A stretch of 45,695 nt of DNA from Lachnospiraceae bacterium UBA3273 (GTDB taxonomy: Bacteria; Bacillota; Clostridia; Lachnospirales; Lachnospiraceae): NCBI GenBank assembly GCA_002362385.1, contig DEUB01000023.1, positions 1 through 45,695 of the forward strand, read 5' to 3'. A program made the translations under genes and the position numbers. The notes under the pieces are model-generated. The model saw only the letters and a list, made by a program, of their open reading frames with translations, ran no database searches and was not told where the DNA came from. Of this stretch, positions 32,807-42,364 are shown piece by piece (within the stretch, counting starts at the first letter, position 1; the number at the start of each line of letters is the position of its first letter).

Positions 32807-35725
32807 GAGGTTAACGGAAATAAGGTAAAAGCCAATATTACGGGAGTAACGAATCCCGTTACGACCAATAAGGATGGCTGGGCGGTATTTGACGACCTTC
32901 CCTGCGGCATCTATTATGTAAAGGAAACTGCCGCACCTAAGGGGTATACCCTGAGTGAAGAGGAGACCAGATTTGTCATTGTTGACGACAGCACCCGGGA
33001 GGTTGCATATAAAGATAAGCCTGTCGAGGTCTGGGTCAGCAAGCAGGCTGTCGACGGAAGTGCGGAGATCCAGGGAGCCGTATTTAAGATCGTGGCAAAG
33101 GATAATCCCGATAAAGTGCTTGACAGCTGGACTTCTAATGACAGAAAGCCTCACAGCGTGATAGCAGGTGTTCTGGAGATCGGAAAGACTTATGTGTTGT
33201 CGGAAATGATCGCACCGGACGGGTACGGCTATATGCCGGATACGGAATTCAGCATTAACTCGGACGGAAGTATAACCGTAAACGGAAACGGAGAGAAGAA
33301 CGGCCAGACCATTGTTATGAGAGACAGACCGATCGATTTGTCTGTCAGCAAGCAGGCTGCGGAAGCGCCGGGAACAGAGCTTGCCAATGCAATGATGGCG
33401 ATTCTTGACGGGGACGGTAAGGAAATACATCGTTTTACCTCCAATGGCATCGCACCTTATAAAGTGCCCTTGGGAATCCTGACGGCGCCCAAAACAGGCT
33501 ATAACGTATATACCTTAAGGGAGATCAGCGCACCGGATACCTATGCTTTGGCAAATGACATAAAGTTCTCGGTAGGAGCAGACGGCAGGGTATATGAAGG
33601 TACGGGAACGGGAGGTACGCAGCTTACAAATATACCTCTTGTTATGTTGGATGCAAAGAAAGAGCCTTTCTATTTGAGAAAGCTTGATGCAGGAACCAGA
33701 CTGGATGTGCCGGGGGCAAAATTTGAGATTTATGATGAGACCGGGACGGCGGTATCATTTGGCGGCTATAGTTCCGATGGTCGTCCGATGAAGGTAGATT
33801 CACTGGGGTCGGGCGTTTATACGATTAAAGAGCTTAGCGCACCGGATGGTTATCTGACTGCAAGAGAGGTTAAATTCAGACTGACTCTTCATAATGACGG
33901 TACCGGAAACTATGATATTGAGATATTGGATGGCAGGGCGACCAACTTAAATGCGGATAAGGATACCTTTATGATCTATGACACGCCCATTGAGTTGAGG
34001 ATCCGCAAGCAGGACAGTTTCGGCTTGATCGTAAACGGAGCTACTTTAAAGCTGTCAAAATATAATAAGGACAGACAGACCATCGGGGAGGAGATCGTGA
34101 CCTTCAAGTCCGACGGGCAGAAATCCTTTACGGTTCCCCCTGAAAAACTTGAGTGTGACGCTGATTACATCCTTCAGGAACTGGATGCGCCCGACGGCTA
34201 TAAGAGAGCGGAGGATATTATCTTCAGTATTGCCGATAACGGTGTTATTACAAGAGATGACGGCGTAAAGGTAGTGAGCAATACCATTGTTATGGAGGAT
34301 GATGAAGCGGGATTAGGCATCGGCAAGTTCTCCCTGGATGACGGGGACGGTCTGGCAGGATGTACCCTGATGCTGGAAACCGTGGATGACCCCTGGTGGG
34401 AGACTATTACATGGGTAAGCGACGGCCATGTGAGAACATGGGATCTGCTGGAATTTACACCGGGATGTACCTATATCCTGACGGAGTTGGAAGCGCCTGT
34501 AGGCTATGCCTATGCGGATCCTATTACCTTTACCATCGATGCGGATGACCATCAGGTCTACATTGACGGAGAAAAGGTTGAGAACAGAACGGTCCGTATT
34601 TCGGACGGAAAGATCAAGCTGACAGTGAGCAAGCAGGATTTCTACGACCACGTGGAGGTGCCGGGAGCGGAGCTTTCCATACTGGATAAGGAAGGAAACG
34701 TAGTAGCGTCCTGGACATCGGGAAGCGAGCCCTGCGCAGTGGATACCAGCAGGATGATTGCGGGAAATGAGTCCTATGAGGAATATATCTTAAGAGAGGT
34801 AACGGCGCCTAACGGCTATTATAAGACTGTGGATATTCCTTTTGCCATTGACAGGGACGGAAATATCTATCGGATCGAGGGCAATGGACAGTATACAAAA
34901 GCGGAAGACAACAAGATCGTTATGTATGACGAGCCGATGCTTACCATTGCCAAGCTGGATACATCGGGCAACCCGGTCGTGGGAGCGAAGCTTACCATAA
35001 CGGCCAAGGATGATCCGAACTTTACGCCGATCTCATGGGAGACCACCGCAGAGAGACGTTCCTTTGAGGACGGAACCTTTACGGCGGGAGCGACCTACAT
35101 TTTGACAGAGACCGAAGCGCCGAACGGATACGGATACGGACAGAGCCTTGAATTTATGGTAAATGCCGATAATCAGGTATTTGTAAACGGCCAGCTGGTA
35201 GAGAACAGAAGGATCGTAATGTTAGATTACCCGATCAAGGTTCTGGTAAGCAAGTTAGACGGCGGAAACAGATCGCCTCTTGCGGGAGCCAAACTGGTCA
35301 TTAAAAATGAGGCGGGAGAAGTCATCCATACCTTTACTTCAACGGGAGAGCCTGTATTGATCCCCAAGGAGATCTTTAAGGCGGTACAGGGCGGTTTGAG
35401 CTATTATACCCTTTCCGAGATCGAAGCGCCGGGCGGATACCAGATCGCGCCGGATATCAACTTTGCAATTGACAGCAGCGGAAAGCTTCTCCAGAGAAAT
35501 GCGGAAGGGACCTATGTTCCCTGTGAGGACAGCACCCTGGTAATGCTTGATTACACCGGGGACAGTGGATATTCCACAAATCCCAATAAGAATACAAATG
35601 TACCCAGAACGGGAGACGGCACGCCTTTAGGAATGCTGATCGCTCTGTGCATCGTAGGTTTTGCAGGAGCCTGTGTGATTTTCGGACTGTATTTTATCAG
35701 AAGGCGCAAGAGATCAGAGCAGTAA
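32807..35725 (+). pseudogene. Giant Cna-B surface protein, C-terminal portion with cell-wall anchor
   Basis: The frame of the N-terminal portion continues without shift for 972 codons after the TAG. It first completes the interrupted Cna-B repeat (EVNGNKVKANITGV, DLPCGIYYVKETAAPKGYTL). Eight further repeats of about 100-110 residues follow, opening with motifs such as VWVSKQAVDG, LSVSKQAAEA, LRIRKQDSFG, LTVSKQDFYD, LTIAKLDTSG and VLVSKLDGG. The end is a cell-wall sorting signal: VPRTGD (codons 2634-2639 of the whole frame), a hydrophobic segment (MLIALCIVGFAGACVIFGLY) and RRRKR. It has no signal peptide or convincing start of its own; the first in-frame ATG is at 33092. Alone it would not be exported, so it is functional only if the TAG is suppressed or absent in other cells. 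Confidence 0.8.
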
Positions 35726-35798
35726 ATAAAGGCAGACGTTTGGGGAATAGAATAGTAAGAACCCCTGAGGATAAAGAACGATAGAATTTAGTGATAAT

Positions 35799-35859
35799 AA
35801 GAAAGGGGGCTGTCGCATCTAAAGGTTAGTTAGCCTTTGATGCGATAGTCCCTTTTCTT
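35799..35859 (+). terminator. Bidirectional terminator between adhesin and LysR gene
   Basis: A stem of about 25 bp (AAGAAAGGGGGCTGTCGCATC with GATGCGATAGTCCCTTTTCTT) containing one bulge and a few mismatches or wobble pairs, plus AAAGG/CCTTT near the loop. It serves both the adhesin gene and the convergent LysR gene, whose stop codon it overlaps. Confidence 0.85.
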
Positions 35860-36757
35860 ATGGGGAAATTTCCAATTGCCTAAGGTAAAGAAACAGCTCT
35901 TTAGCGGCTGCAGTCAGGGTCCTTCCCGAGTCATGCACGATGCAGACGGAGCGGGAAGGAAGGGTCTCCTTTAAGGTTATCTCAAAACATTTCCCTTCTG
36001 AAAGGGCGGATCCGGCATAAAAGGAAGGCACAAAGCCGATCCCCAGATTATTGATCACGGCCGGGACGATCAGGTCGGAGGTGGAAAGCTCGATGTCGGG
36101 CTTTAATATAAGGCCGTGTTCGTAGTAAAACTGATTAAAAAAGGAAAAGGTCATGGAGGTTTCCAGCATACATACAAGAGGACAGCCTTCCAATTCTTTC
36201 AGGCTTTTTTTCCCGTGGGCAAGGTGGGAGAATTTGGCGCCTGCAATAAGGATGTCATCAAAGGAAAACAGGGGGACTTCTTTTAGGGGCTTTTTGGCCC
36301 CTGTGGGAGTGGCTACAATACAGAAGTCTACTTTTCCGGATTTAACGGCCTCTACCCCCTTGGAGGTAGAGAGGTTCAGGATGCGGATGTGGATGCCGGG
36401 AAACTTTTCATAAAAGGCTCCCAGATTTCCCATGAGAAATCCGTGAAGCGCCGTTTCGCTGGCGCCGATGGTCACGATTCCGTTTACGGGCTTGGTGGAC
36501 ATGGAAAGCTCGTTCTCCGCCATGGAGAGCTGTTCAAAAGCGATGGCGGCCCGGTGGTAAAGCTTTTCTCCCTCATCCGTCAGAGTTATGCCCTTGTGGG
36601 AGCGGATAAAGAGACGGCAGCCCAATTCGTTTTCCAGCTTATTCATGGCGTGGGTCACGTTAGGCTGGTTGCTTTGTAAAATCTGCGCTGCCTTTGTAAA
36701 GCTTCGATATTTGGCAACATGGTAAAAAATATAGTAATACTGGTAAGTTGATTTCAT
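35858..36757 (-). CDS. LysR-family transcriptional regulator
   Basis: 299 residues, normal for LysR. The N-terminal winged helix-turn-helix is YYYIFYHVAKYRSFTKAAQIL, SNQPNVTHAMNKLENELGCRLF, RSHKGITLTDEGEKLYHRA. A substrate-binding domain of about 200 residues follows (VTIGASETALHGFLM, ELSTSDLIVPAVINNLGIGF). The start at 36757 (MKSTYQYYY) has AAAGGA 6 nt upstream; a longer frame upstream is repetitive and implausible. It diverges from a MATE exporter gene, a common arrangement in which LysR controls the neighbour. Effector unknown. Confidence 0.92.
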   Translation of the reverse strand: MKSTYQYYYIFYHVAKYRSFTKAAQILQSNQPNVTHAMNKLENELGCRLFIRSHKGITLTDEGEKLYHRAAIAFEQLSMAENELSMSTKPVNGIVTIGASETALHGFLMGNLGAFYEKFPGIHIRILNLSTSKGVEAVKSGKVDFCIVATPTGAKKPLKEVPLFSFDDILIAGAKFSHLAHGKKSLKELEGCPLVCMLETSMTFSFFNQFYYEHGLILKPDIELSTSDLIVPAVINNLGIGFVPSFYAGSALSEGKCFEITLKETLPSRSVCIVHDSGRTLTAAAKELFLYLRQLEISP

Positions 36758-36868
36758 AAGGGTCCTTTCGCTAAAAGATGCCGGAAACAGCGCCGGTATC
36801 TGCACCAATATCAACATCAATATTAGCATCAATATCAGCGCCAATCATTGCAGTATTTTCATGTAAAC

Positions 36869-36883
36869 ATGTAATATTTACAT
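36869..36883. promoter_or_regulatory. Candidate LysR operator
   Basis: A perfect inverted repeat ATGTAA-TAT-TTACAT in the divergent region, of the T-N11-A type bound by LysR proteins. An overlapping ATGTAAACAT lies next to it at 36861-36870. Confidence 0.5.
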
Positions 36884-36905
36884 ATTATATATATTAATAA
36901 TACAT

Positions 36906-36934
36906 TTTTCACATGAGATTAAATTGAGTATAAT
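36906..36934 (+). promoter_or_regulatory. Promoter of the MATE gene
   Basis: TTTTCA (36906-36911), a 17 bp spacer and TATAAT (36929-36934), just downstream of the candidate LysR operator. Confidence 0.55.
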
Positions 36935-36986
36935 GCTTTTGGCCGGAAAAAACAAGAAAAAACGGGCAGAAGGGAAGAAAATCGAA

Positions 36987-38321
36987 ATGAATCGCGATCT
37001 GACATGCGGAAAACCGGGAAAAGTATTGAGGAATTTTTGTATTCCCCTGTTTGGCAGCATTATTTTTCAACAGCTGTATAATATTGCAGACAGTCTGGTG
37101 GCGGGGAAATTTATCGGAGAAAACGCCCTGGCGGCCGTAGGAAACAGCTATGAAGTTACTTTGATCTTTATTGCCTTTGCTTTTGGGGTAAATATAGGGT
37201 GTTCCGTGGTGGTAAGCCGCCTTTTTGGCGCTAAGGATTATGGAAGCGTGAAAACGGCAGTTTATACGACCTTTATTTCCGGAGGCATTCTTTGTGCGGT
37301 CCTGATGGCGGCCGGCCTTTCTTTGAACGGCGCCATGTTGAAGCTGATACATACCTCGCCGGAAATATTTTCTGATTCGTACCTGTATTTAAAGATATAC
37401 ATTTGGGGACTTCCATTTTTGTTCTTTTACAATATTGCCACAGGTATTTTTTCCGCTCTGGGAGATTCCAAAACGCCTTTCATTTTTCTGGCGGTATCCT
37501 CCAGCGCAAACATTGCCGTGGATATCCTGTTTGTCAAAAGCCTGGGAATGGGCGTTTCGGGGGTGGCGTGGGCAACCTTCTTATGCCAGGGATTAAGCTG
37601 TATTCTTGCCGTTGTGGTGGTATTCATGCACTTAAGATCATTGGATCATCATGAGAAATGCAGTATTTTTTCTAAAAGGCTTTTGGGGCAGATCTGTATT
37701 GTGGCCGTTCCCAGTATTTTGCAGCAGAGCTTTATTTCCATAGGAAATCTTATGATACAGGGAATCATCAACAGCTTTGGAGCTTCGGTTACGGCGGGAT
37801 ATGCCGCTTCCGTAAAATTGAACAATCTGGTCATTACTTCTTTTACGACCTTAGGAAACGGTATTTCCAACTTTACGGCTCAAAATCTGGGAGCAGGCAA
37901 AATAGAAAGGGTCAAAGAAGGGTTTAAGAGCGGGATAAAAATGGTGTTTGTTATCTGTATACCAATTGTGCTTTTGTATCTTTTGACGGGAAAAGCGCTG
38001 GTAAAATTCTTTATCGACAATCCCAGCAGGCAGGCTTTGAACACCGGTGTAGAGATGCTAAAGATATTGGCGCCGTTTTACTTTGTCGTATCCGTTAAGC
38101 TTGTAACGGACGGCGTGTTGAGAGGAAGCAATCTTATGAAGCAGTTCATGGCGGCAACCTTTACGGACCTGGTCCTAAGAGTTGTGCTGGCCTATCTGCT
38201 GTCAGAGCCTCTGGGAACCACCGGTATCTGGTGCGCATGGCCTATGGGATGGTGCATTGGCACGGCCGTCTCGTTATTTTTGTACCGGCGCGCCTATCAG
38301 GTCCCTGATGGTATTAAGTAA
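36987..38321 (+). CDS. MATE-family efflux transporter
   Basis: 444 residues with about 12 membrane segments, an Na+ or H+ coupled exporter of drugs or metabolites. The N-terminus (GKVLRNFCIPLFGSIIFQQL, YNIADSLVAGKFIGENALAAVGNSYEV) and the second half (VPSILQQSFISIGNLMIQGI) show the family's two-fold repeat. The start at 36987 (MNRDLTCGKPG) follows GAAGGGAAG; an upstream frame from 36924 overlaps the promoter. Likely controlled by the divergent LysR. Its 3' end overlaps the convergent histidine kinase gene by 48 bp. Confidence 0.93.
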   Translation: MNRDLTCGKPGKVLRNFCIPLFGSIIFQQLYNIADSLVAGKFIGENALAAVGNSYEVTLIFIAFAFGVNIGCSVVVSRLFGAKDYGSVKTAVYTTFISGGILCAVLMAAGLSLNGAMLKLIHTSPEIFSDSYLYLKIYIWGLPFLFFYNIATGIFSALGDSKTPFIFLAVSSSANIAVDILFVKSLGMGVSGVAWATFLCQGLSCILAVVVVFMHLRSLDHHEKCSIFSKRLLGQICIVAVPSILQQSFISIGNLMIQGIINSFGASVTAGYAASVKLNNLVITSFTTLGNGISNFTAQNLGAGKIERVKEGFKSGIKMVFVICIPIVLLYLLTGKALVKFFIDNPSRQALNTGVEMLKILAPFYFVVSVKLVTDGVLRGSNLMKQFMAATFTDLVLRVVLAYLLSEPLGTTGIWCAWPMGWCIGTAVSLFLYRRAYQVPDGIK

Positions 38322-40502
38322 AAGCGGAAGATCGATGGGCTTTGTCAGGTGTGCATTCATGCCGCATTCAATGGACTTTTGCTTATCCGCTTCAAATGCA
38401 TCTGCGGACAGGGCAATGATGGGGATACCGGCCAGTGCCGGATCACTCAGATTCCGGATGGCCCTTGTTGCCGCACGCCCGTCCATGACCGGCATTTGGA
38501 TATCCATGAGGATCAGCGCATAATAACCCGGGGCAGAATTTTTTAATTTCTCTACGGCAATTTTTCCGTTGGCTGCCGTATCAATGATAAAATCGCATTC
38601 CTGCATCATTTCCCTGGCAATTTCCAGATTGATCTCGTTGTCTTCTGCAATGAGGATCCTTTTGGAATGTGCGAAAGGAGCAGGCCGGTCGGAAGCGGCT
38701 TGTGCGGCGGATGCCGTGTTTTGGGAAATATCAACGGAAAGCTCATCCTGTATGCGGAGGCTTAAGGTTACGGTAAAGAGACTGCCTTTACCGGGAGTGC
38801 TGCGCACTCTGATGTTGCCGCCCAGCATCTGCGTGATATTTTTGGCTATGGTAAGACCCAGCCCCGTACCGTAGATGCCGCTGAAGGTGGTGTTTTTTTC
38901 GCGTTCAAAAGGTTCAAAAATGTGTTCCATAAATTCGCTGCTGATGCCGATACCGTTATCCTCAATGACAAACTGATAGATCGCATATTCATCCGACGGA
39001 TTTTCGGATTCGATAATTGACAGAATGACCCGGCCGCCGTTTTGCGTGTATTTTATGGCGTTATCGGTCAAGTGCAGAATGAGCTGTTTGAGCTTTTCCC
39101 TGTCGCTGTAAACGAGAGCGTGTTTAACCGTATCGGTATTTAAGGATAAAGAAATTTTTTTGGAATCTGCGAAGGGAAGAAGTTCTTTTCCGATTTCATC
39201 CAAAAGTCCGCACAGATCGCAGCAGCTTTCAGAAATTTGATTTTCCCTGGATTCCGTATTGGACAGATTCAGAACTTTTTCCGCCAAATTCAGAAGATGC
39301 CGTCCGGCCTCTTCAATTTTATCCAAGTATTCTGTGATCCTGTCCGCTTCGTTTTGAATATCGGTCTGTTGTGCCATATCGTTCAAATGTTTTTTGGCAA
39401 GGGCGCTGAAACCGGAAATGGCATTTAAGGGAGTGCGGATATCGTGGGACATATTGGAGAGAAAGGTATTACGGGCAATGATCGATAAATTGGCATTATA
39501 AAGAGCCTCCTCCAATACCTGTTTTTGCTCTATTTCTTTCTGGATCTCCTCATCGACCCTGCGAAAGCCGAGAACGATCTGGGAAACGCTGTCCGTTTTG
39601 CTGACATTTGCGAGGCGCAGCTGCAGGTACTGGGTTTCTCCATCGCTCAAGGCCCTGAAATTTGTGTAGAAGGTATTGCTTGATGAAAGTTTTTCCTTCA
39701 TTCCTTCGGGATTGGTTGCTTCAATAAACAGATTACGATCGTCGGGATGGACCCAGGTATCGGCATAATCGGAGAGACAGCTCTTAAGATCCCTGACAGA
39801 AAACAAATTTTCAAAATGATGTTTTGCCCGGAAACTTAAGCGATAGGGCAGAACCTTGTCAAGATCCAAGTCGGCGTAAAGGATGGTATCATAATTGATG
39901 CTGAGTCCTTCAATAACGTCAAGACGCTCGGCACTTTCGTTTAGCAGAGCGTCTTTTTCTTCCATAAGCCGTTCCACTTTTTCGGTAGCGTCCACAGCAA
40001 ATACATAAAAAATGTCCCCGAAAATATTGCCGCGGATAAAATGTCCGTAGTCGTCGATCCAGCGGATCCTGCCGTCTTTTCGAATAATGCGGTATTCTAC
40101 ATGGTCCAGATCGTACTGGCTTGCCAAAATCTGTTCTGAGATGCTTTGTTCTACAGCGTCTAAATCTTCATGATATACAAGCCCCCTAAAAGAGTTTCCC
40201 GTAAACTCGCGGAATTCTTTTAAAGATGAACATTGAAAAATACGGATAAAGGCATCATTGGCATAAAGGAGATCCTCATTCCCGTGGGCACGGTAAATAA
40301 AAAATCCTCCCGGCATTTTATCTATAAATTCCTTAACCTCACAAATCGATTGAAAACCATAAGAATCCGGCAAAATAAAGTCATGAGCCTGTGCATAAGC
40401 GGCAGTCAGCAGGTCCGTGTCTTTTGTGTCTCCGGCAGTGCTTTCGGAAATATTTAACAGGGTTAACAAGGCTTCGATTATATTGCAGGGTTCTTTTTGC
40501 AT
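38274..40502 (-). CDS. Hybrid sensor histidine kinase with PAS domains and receiver
   Basis: 742 residues, with no membrane segment, so probably cytosolic. Two PAS-type domains lie at about 55-180 (GGFFIYRAHGNEDLLYANDA, VEYRIIRKDGRIRWIDDYGH) and 195-325. HisKA has the phospho-His in NMSHDIRTPLNAISG. HATPase has NDTAxK-like DNAIKYTQNGGR, IEDNGIGI and GTGLGLTIAK. The C-terminal receiver has RILIAEDNEINLE, phospho-Asp in LILMDIQMPVMDG, and a final K in HLTKPID. The start at 40502 follows GGAGG. No output regulator is adjacent, so phosphate must pass to a partner elsewhere. It has a palindrome at its transcription start. Confidence 0.93.
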   Translation of the reverse strand: MQKEPCNIIEALLTLLNISESTAGDTKDTDLLTAAYAQAHDFILPDSYGFQSICEVKEFIDKMPGGFFIYRAHGNEDLLYANDAFIRIFQCSSLKEFREFTGNSFRGLVYHEDLDAVEQSISEQILASQYDLDHVEYRIIRKDGRIRWIDDYGHFIRGNIFGDIFYVFAVDATEKVERLMEEKDALLNESAERLDVIEGLSINYDTILYADLDLDKVLPYRLSFRAKHHFENLFSVRDLKSCLSDYADTWVHPDDRNLFIEATNPEGMKEKLSSSNTFYTNFRALSDGETQYLQLRLANVSKTDSVSQIVLGFRRVDEEIQKEIEQKQVLEEALYNANLSIIARNTFLSNMSHDIRTPLNAISGFSALAKKHLNDMAQQTDIQNEADRITEYLDKIEEAGRHLLNLAEKVLNLSNTESRENQISESCCDLCGLLDEIGKELLPFADSKKISLSLNTDTVKHALVYSDREKLKQLILHLTDNAIKYTQNGGRVILSIIESENPSDEYAIYQFVIEDNGIGISSEFMEHIFEPFEREKNTTFSGIYGTGLGLTIAKNITQMLGGNIRVRSTPGKGSLFTVTLSLRIQDELSVDISQNTASAAQAASDRPAPFAHSKRILIAEDNEINLEIAREMMQECDFIIDTAANGKIAVEKLKNSAPGYYALILMDIQMPVMDGRAATRAIRNLSDPALAGIPIIALSADAFEADKQKSIECGMNAHLTKPIDLPLLLNTIRDLIGAPVQK

Positions 40503-40529
40503 AGTCACAATCCTCCATGAAGCACGAAT

Positions 40530-40573
40530 TGTATGATCGTCATACACTATAAAGAGTTTACCACTAAAAACAA
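40530..40573 (-). promoter_or_regulatory. Histidine kinase promoter with palindromic operator
   Basis: Reading the minus strand, TTGTTT (40573-40568), a 16 bp spacer and TATAGT (40551-40546). A perfect 7-3-7 inverted repeat TGTATGA-TCG-TCATACA (40530-40546) lies directly after the -10 and covers the predicted start, the usual place for a repressor. Confidence 0.55.
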
Positions 40574-40697
40574 GGGATGTCATCAAAATATTGACGTAAG
40601 ACCGGGCAAATGATAGAATCTAAAAATATGAAAACGGACAAATGATTTGAAAATATCATATATTTTTTCGGACTGGCAAAGACGGGAGGAACTGGAT

Positions 40698-41117
40698 ATG
40701 GAAGAGGAAAATTTATATCGGTTTTTAAAAGAGCGGATCGAAGATAATGAAGGATATATTAAGTACAGCCATTTAACATTTACAAAGATGGAGACCGGAA
40801 GCGTAACGGCAGAAGTAGAAGTGGGCAAGGAGATGAAAAATCCCATGGGGTCTGTCCACGGCGGATGTCTTTTTTCCATATGTGACACTGTGGGCGGTAC
40901 GGCTGCAATGACCCATGGGGTAACGGTTACCACTTCCGTGGGTACGATCTCCTATTTAAACCCTGCCGTGGACTGTGACAGGCTGTATGCGGAAGCGGTG
41001 GAACTGAAAGCGGGGAAAACCCTGTTTCGTTATGATGTGTTTATCAGGGACGGGAGGGGGACTTTGATCTGCAAGGCGGATATGGAGTATTATAGGCTTG
41101 GAGAATTGGAATATTAG
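40698..41117 (+). CDS. PaaI-type hotdog-fold thioesterase
   Basis: 139 residues. Hotdog fold with the signature NPMGSVHGGCLFSICDTVGGTAA, then TTSVGTISYLNPAVDCDRLYAEA and TLFRYDVFIRDGRGTLICKADMEYY. It hydrolyses acyl-CoA thioesters; the substrate is not clear. The start at 40698 follows GGGAGGA; an upstream ATG-started frame from 40647 has no ribosome site. It stands alone, divergent from the histidine kinase. Confidence 0.88.
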   Translation: MEEENLYRFLKERIEDNEGYIKYSHLTFTKMETGSVTAEVEVGKEMKNPMGSVHGGCLFSICDTVGGTAAMTHGVTVTTSVGTISYLNPAVDCDRLYAEAVELKAGKTLFRYDVFIRDGRGTLICKADMEYYRLGELEY

Positions 41118-41178
41118 TACCGTTACAGTTATTTTTAGGAATTGCAACTGTCAGTTGTCAGATTTCCTAGGGCACTTG

Positions 41179-41200
41179 CTGGTTGTCAACCGGTATTTTT
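41179..41200 (+). terminator. Possible terminator after the thioesterase gene
   Basis: CTGGTT-GTC-AACCGG followed by TATTTTT. The stem is short (6 pairs, one G-T). It could instead be an operator for the downstream XRE gene. Confidence 0.4.
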
Positions 41201-41280
41201 GCTAGAGTATTCCTGACAATATTGTTGAATCTGATCACAAAAATCCGGCGGATCTAGAAAGAATGAAAGGAATGAAAAAA

Positions 41281-42357
41281 ATGACTTTAGCAGAAAAGAT
41301 TGCCCTTTTGAGAAAACAAAAGGGATGGTCACAGGAGGAACTGGCGGACAAAATGGATATTTCCAGGCAGTCGGTAAGCAAGTGGGAAAGCGGACAGTCG
41401 GTTCCGGATCTGGACAAAATTATTAAAATAAGCAATATCTTCGCAGTAAGCACAGACTATCTCTTAAAAGAAGAAGGAGAAACCGAGGATTTTACCTCCG
41501 GGCAGGGAGAGAGCCGCAGTGAAGGAGATCCGGTGCGGAGCGTCTCTTTAGAGGAGGCTGATGAATTTATGGAGCTTACAAGACGGCTGGCAAATAAAAG
41601 AGGGATCGGAACAGGACTTTTTGTCTTCTCCCCCGTGTGCCTGTTGATTTTAGGAGGACTATCGGAATACGGAGGAACGGTTCTGACGGAAGATGGAGCC
41701 GGCGGACTGGGCATGATCGTTCTTTTGTTGTTTGTTGCCATAGGAGCAGCTATCATGACGTTTACGGGCATGCAGCTGTCCAAATACGAATATTTGGAGA
41801 AGGAGAAAATTTCTCTGGGATTCGGTGCGAAAGAACTGGTAGAGAAAAAGAAGGAAAGCTTTGAGAAGACCCACCGGGTCAGCGTATGTGCAGGAGTGGT
41901 ACTGATCTTTGTGGGGATCATACCTTTAATGGCCGCAGTGGCGTTGGAGGCGGGAGAAATGGCCTATACCTGCTGTGTGGCGTTCATTCTCGTAACTGTA
42001 GCGGTCAGCGTTTATTGCTTTGTGCGCTTTGGAAGCATCTGGGAAAGCTATGAAAAGCTGCTGCAGGAAGGCGATTATTCAAGGGAAAAGAAAGAATTAA
42101 AGCCGGCAGACTCCCTGTTTTCTACGGCATACTGGTGCATTGTGACGGCAATCTATCTGGGATTGAGTTTTTTGGGACCAGATTTTTATAACGGCAGTGG
42201 CTGGATGGGCAGATGGATGTGGATGAAAAACGGGATGAAATGGGGAAACTGGGGAGTGACCTGGGTTATCTGGCCTGTTGCAGCCGTGCTTTTTGCGGGA
42301 CTGAAAGCTATATTCAATGGAATCAGACAGGCAAAAAGCAGGCGGCAGAATAAATAG
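41281..42357 (+). CDS. XRE-family regulator with C-terminal membrane domain
   Basis: 358 residues. The N-terminal helix-turn-helix is MTLAEKIALLRKQKGWSQEELADKM, SRQSVSKWESGQSVPDLDKII, NIFAVSTDYLL. The C-terminal half has about five hydrophobic segments (GTGLFVFSPVCLLILGGL; GMIVLLLFVAIGAAIMTF; VCAGVVLIFVGIIPLMAAVA; AYTCCVAFILVTVAVSVY) and a Trp/Met-rich loop. It is likely a membrane-tethered DNA-binding sensor. The start at 41281 is chosen because AAAGGA precedes it at 9 nt; ATGs at 41263 and 41272 are in frame. Target genes unknown. Confidence 0.85.
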   Translation: MTLAEKIALLRKQKGWSQEELADKMDISRQSVSKWESGQSVPDLDKIIKISNIFAVSTDYLLKEEGETEDFTSGQGESRSEGDPVRSVSLEEADEFMELTRRLANKRGIGTGLFVFSPVCLLILGGLSEYGGTVLTEDGAGGLGMIVLLLFVAIGAAIMTFTGMQLSKYEYLEKEKISLGFGAKELVEKKKESFEKTHRVSVCAGVVLIFVGIIPLMAAVALEAGEMAYTCCVAFILVTVAVSVYCFVRFGSIWESYEKLLQEGDYSREKKELKPADSLFSTAYWCIVTAIYLGLSFLGPDFYNGSGWMGRWMWMKNGMKWGNWGVTWVIWPVAAVLFAGLKAIFNGIRQAKSRRQNK

Positions 42358-42364
42358 GGGCGTT

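Noticed and set aside
28013..33430. Several minus-strand frames of 90-270 codons opposite the giant surface protein
   Set aside because: They mirror the repetitive coding strand, lack ribosome sites, and the plus-strand frame is clearly a protein with signal peptide and Cna-B repeats.
33092..35725. Treating the ATG at 33092 as the start of an independent gene
   Set aside because: No ribosome site or signal peptide; it begins inside a repeat, and the frame is open back to the TAG at 32804.
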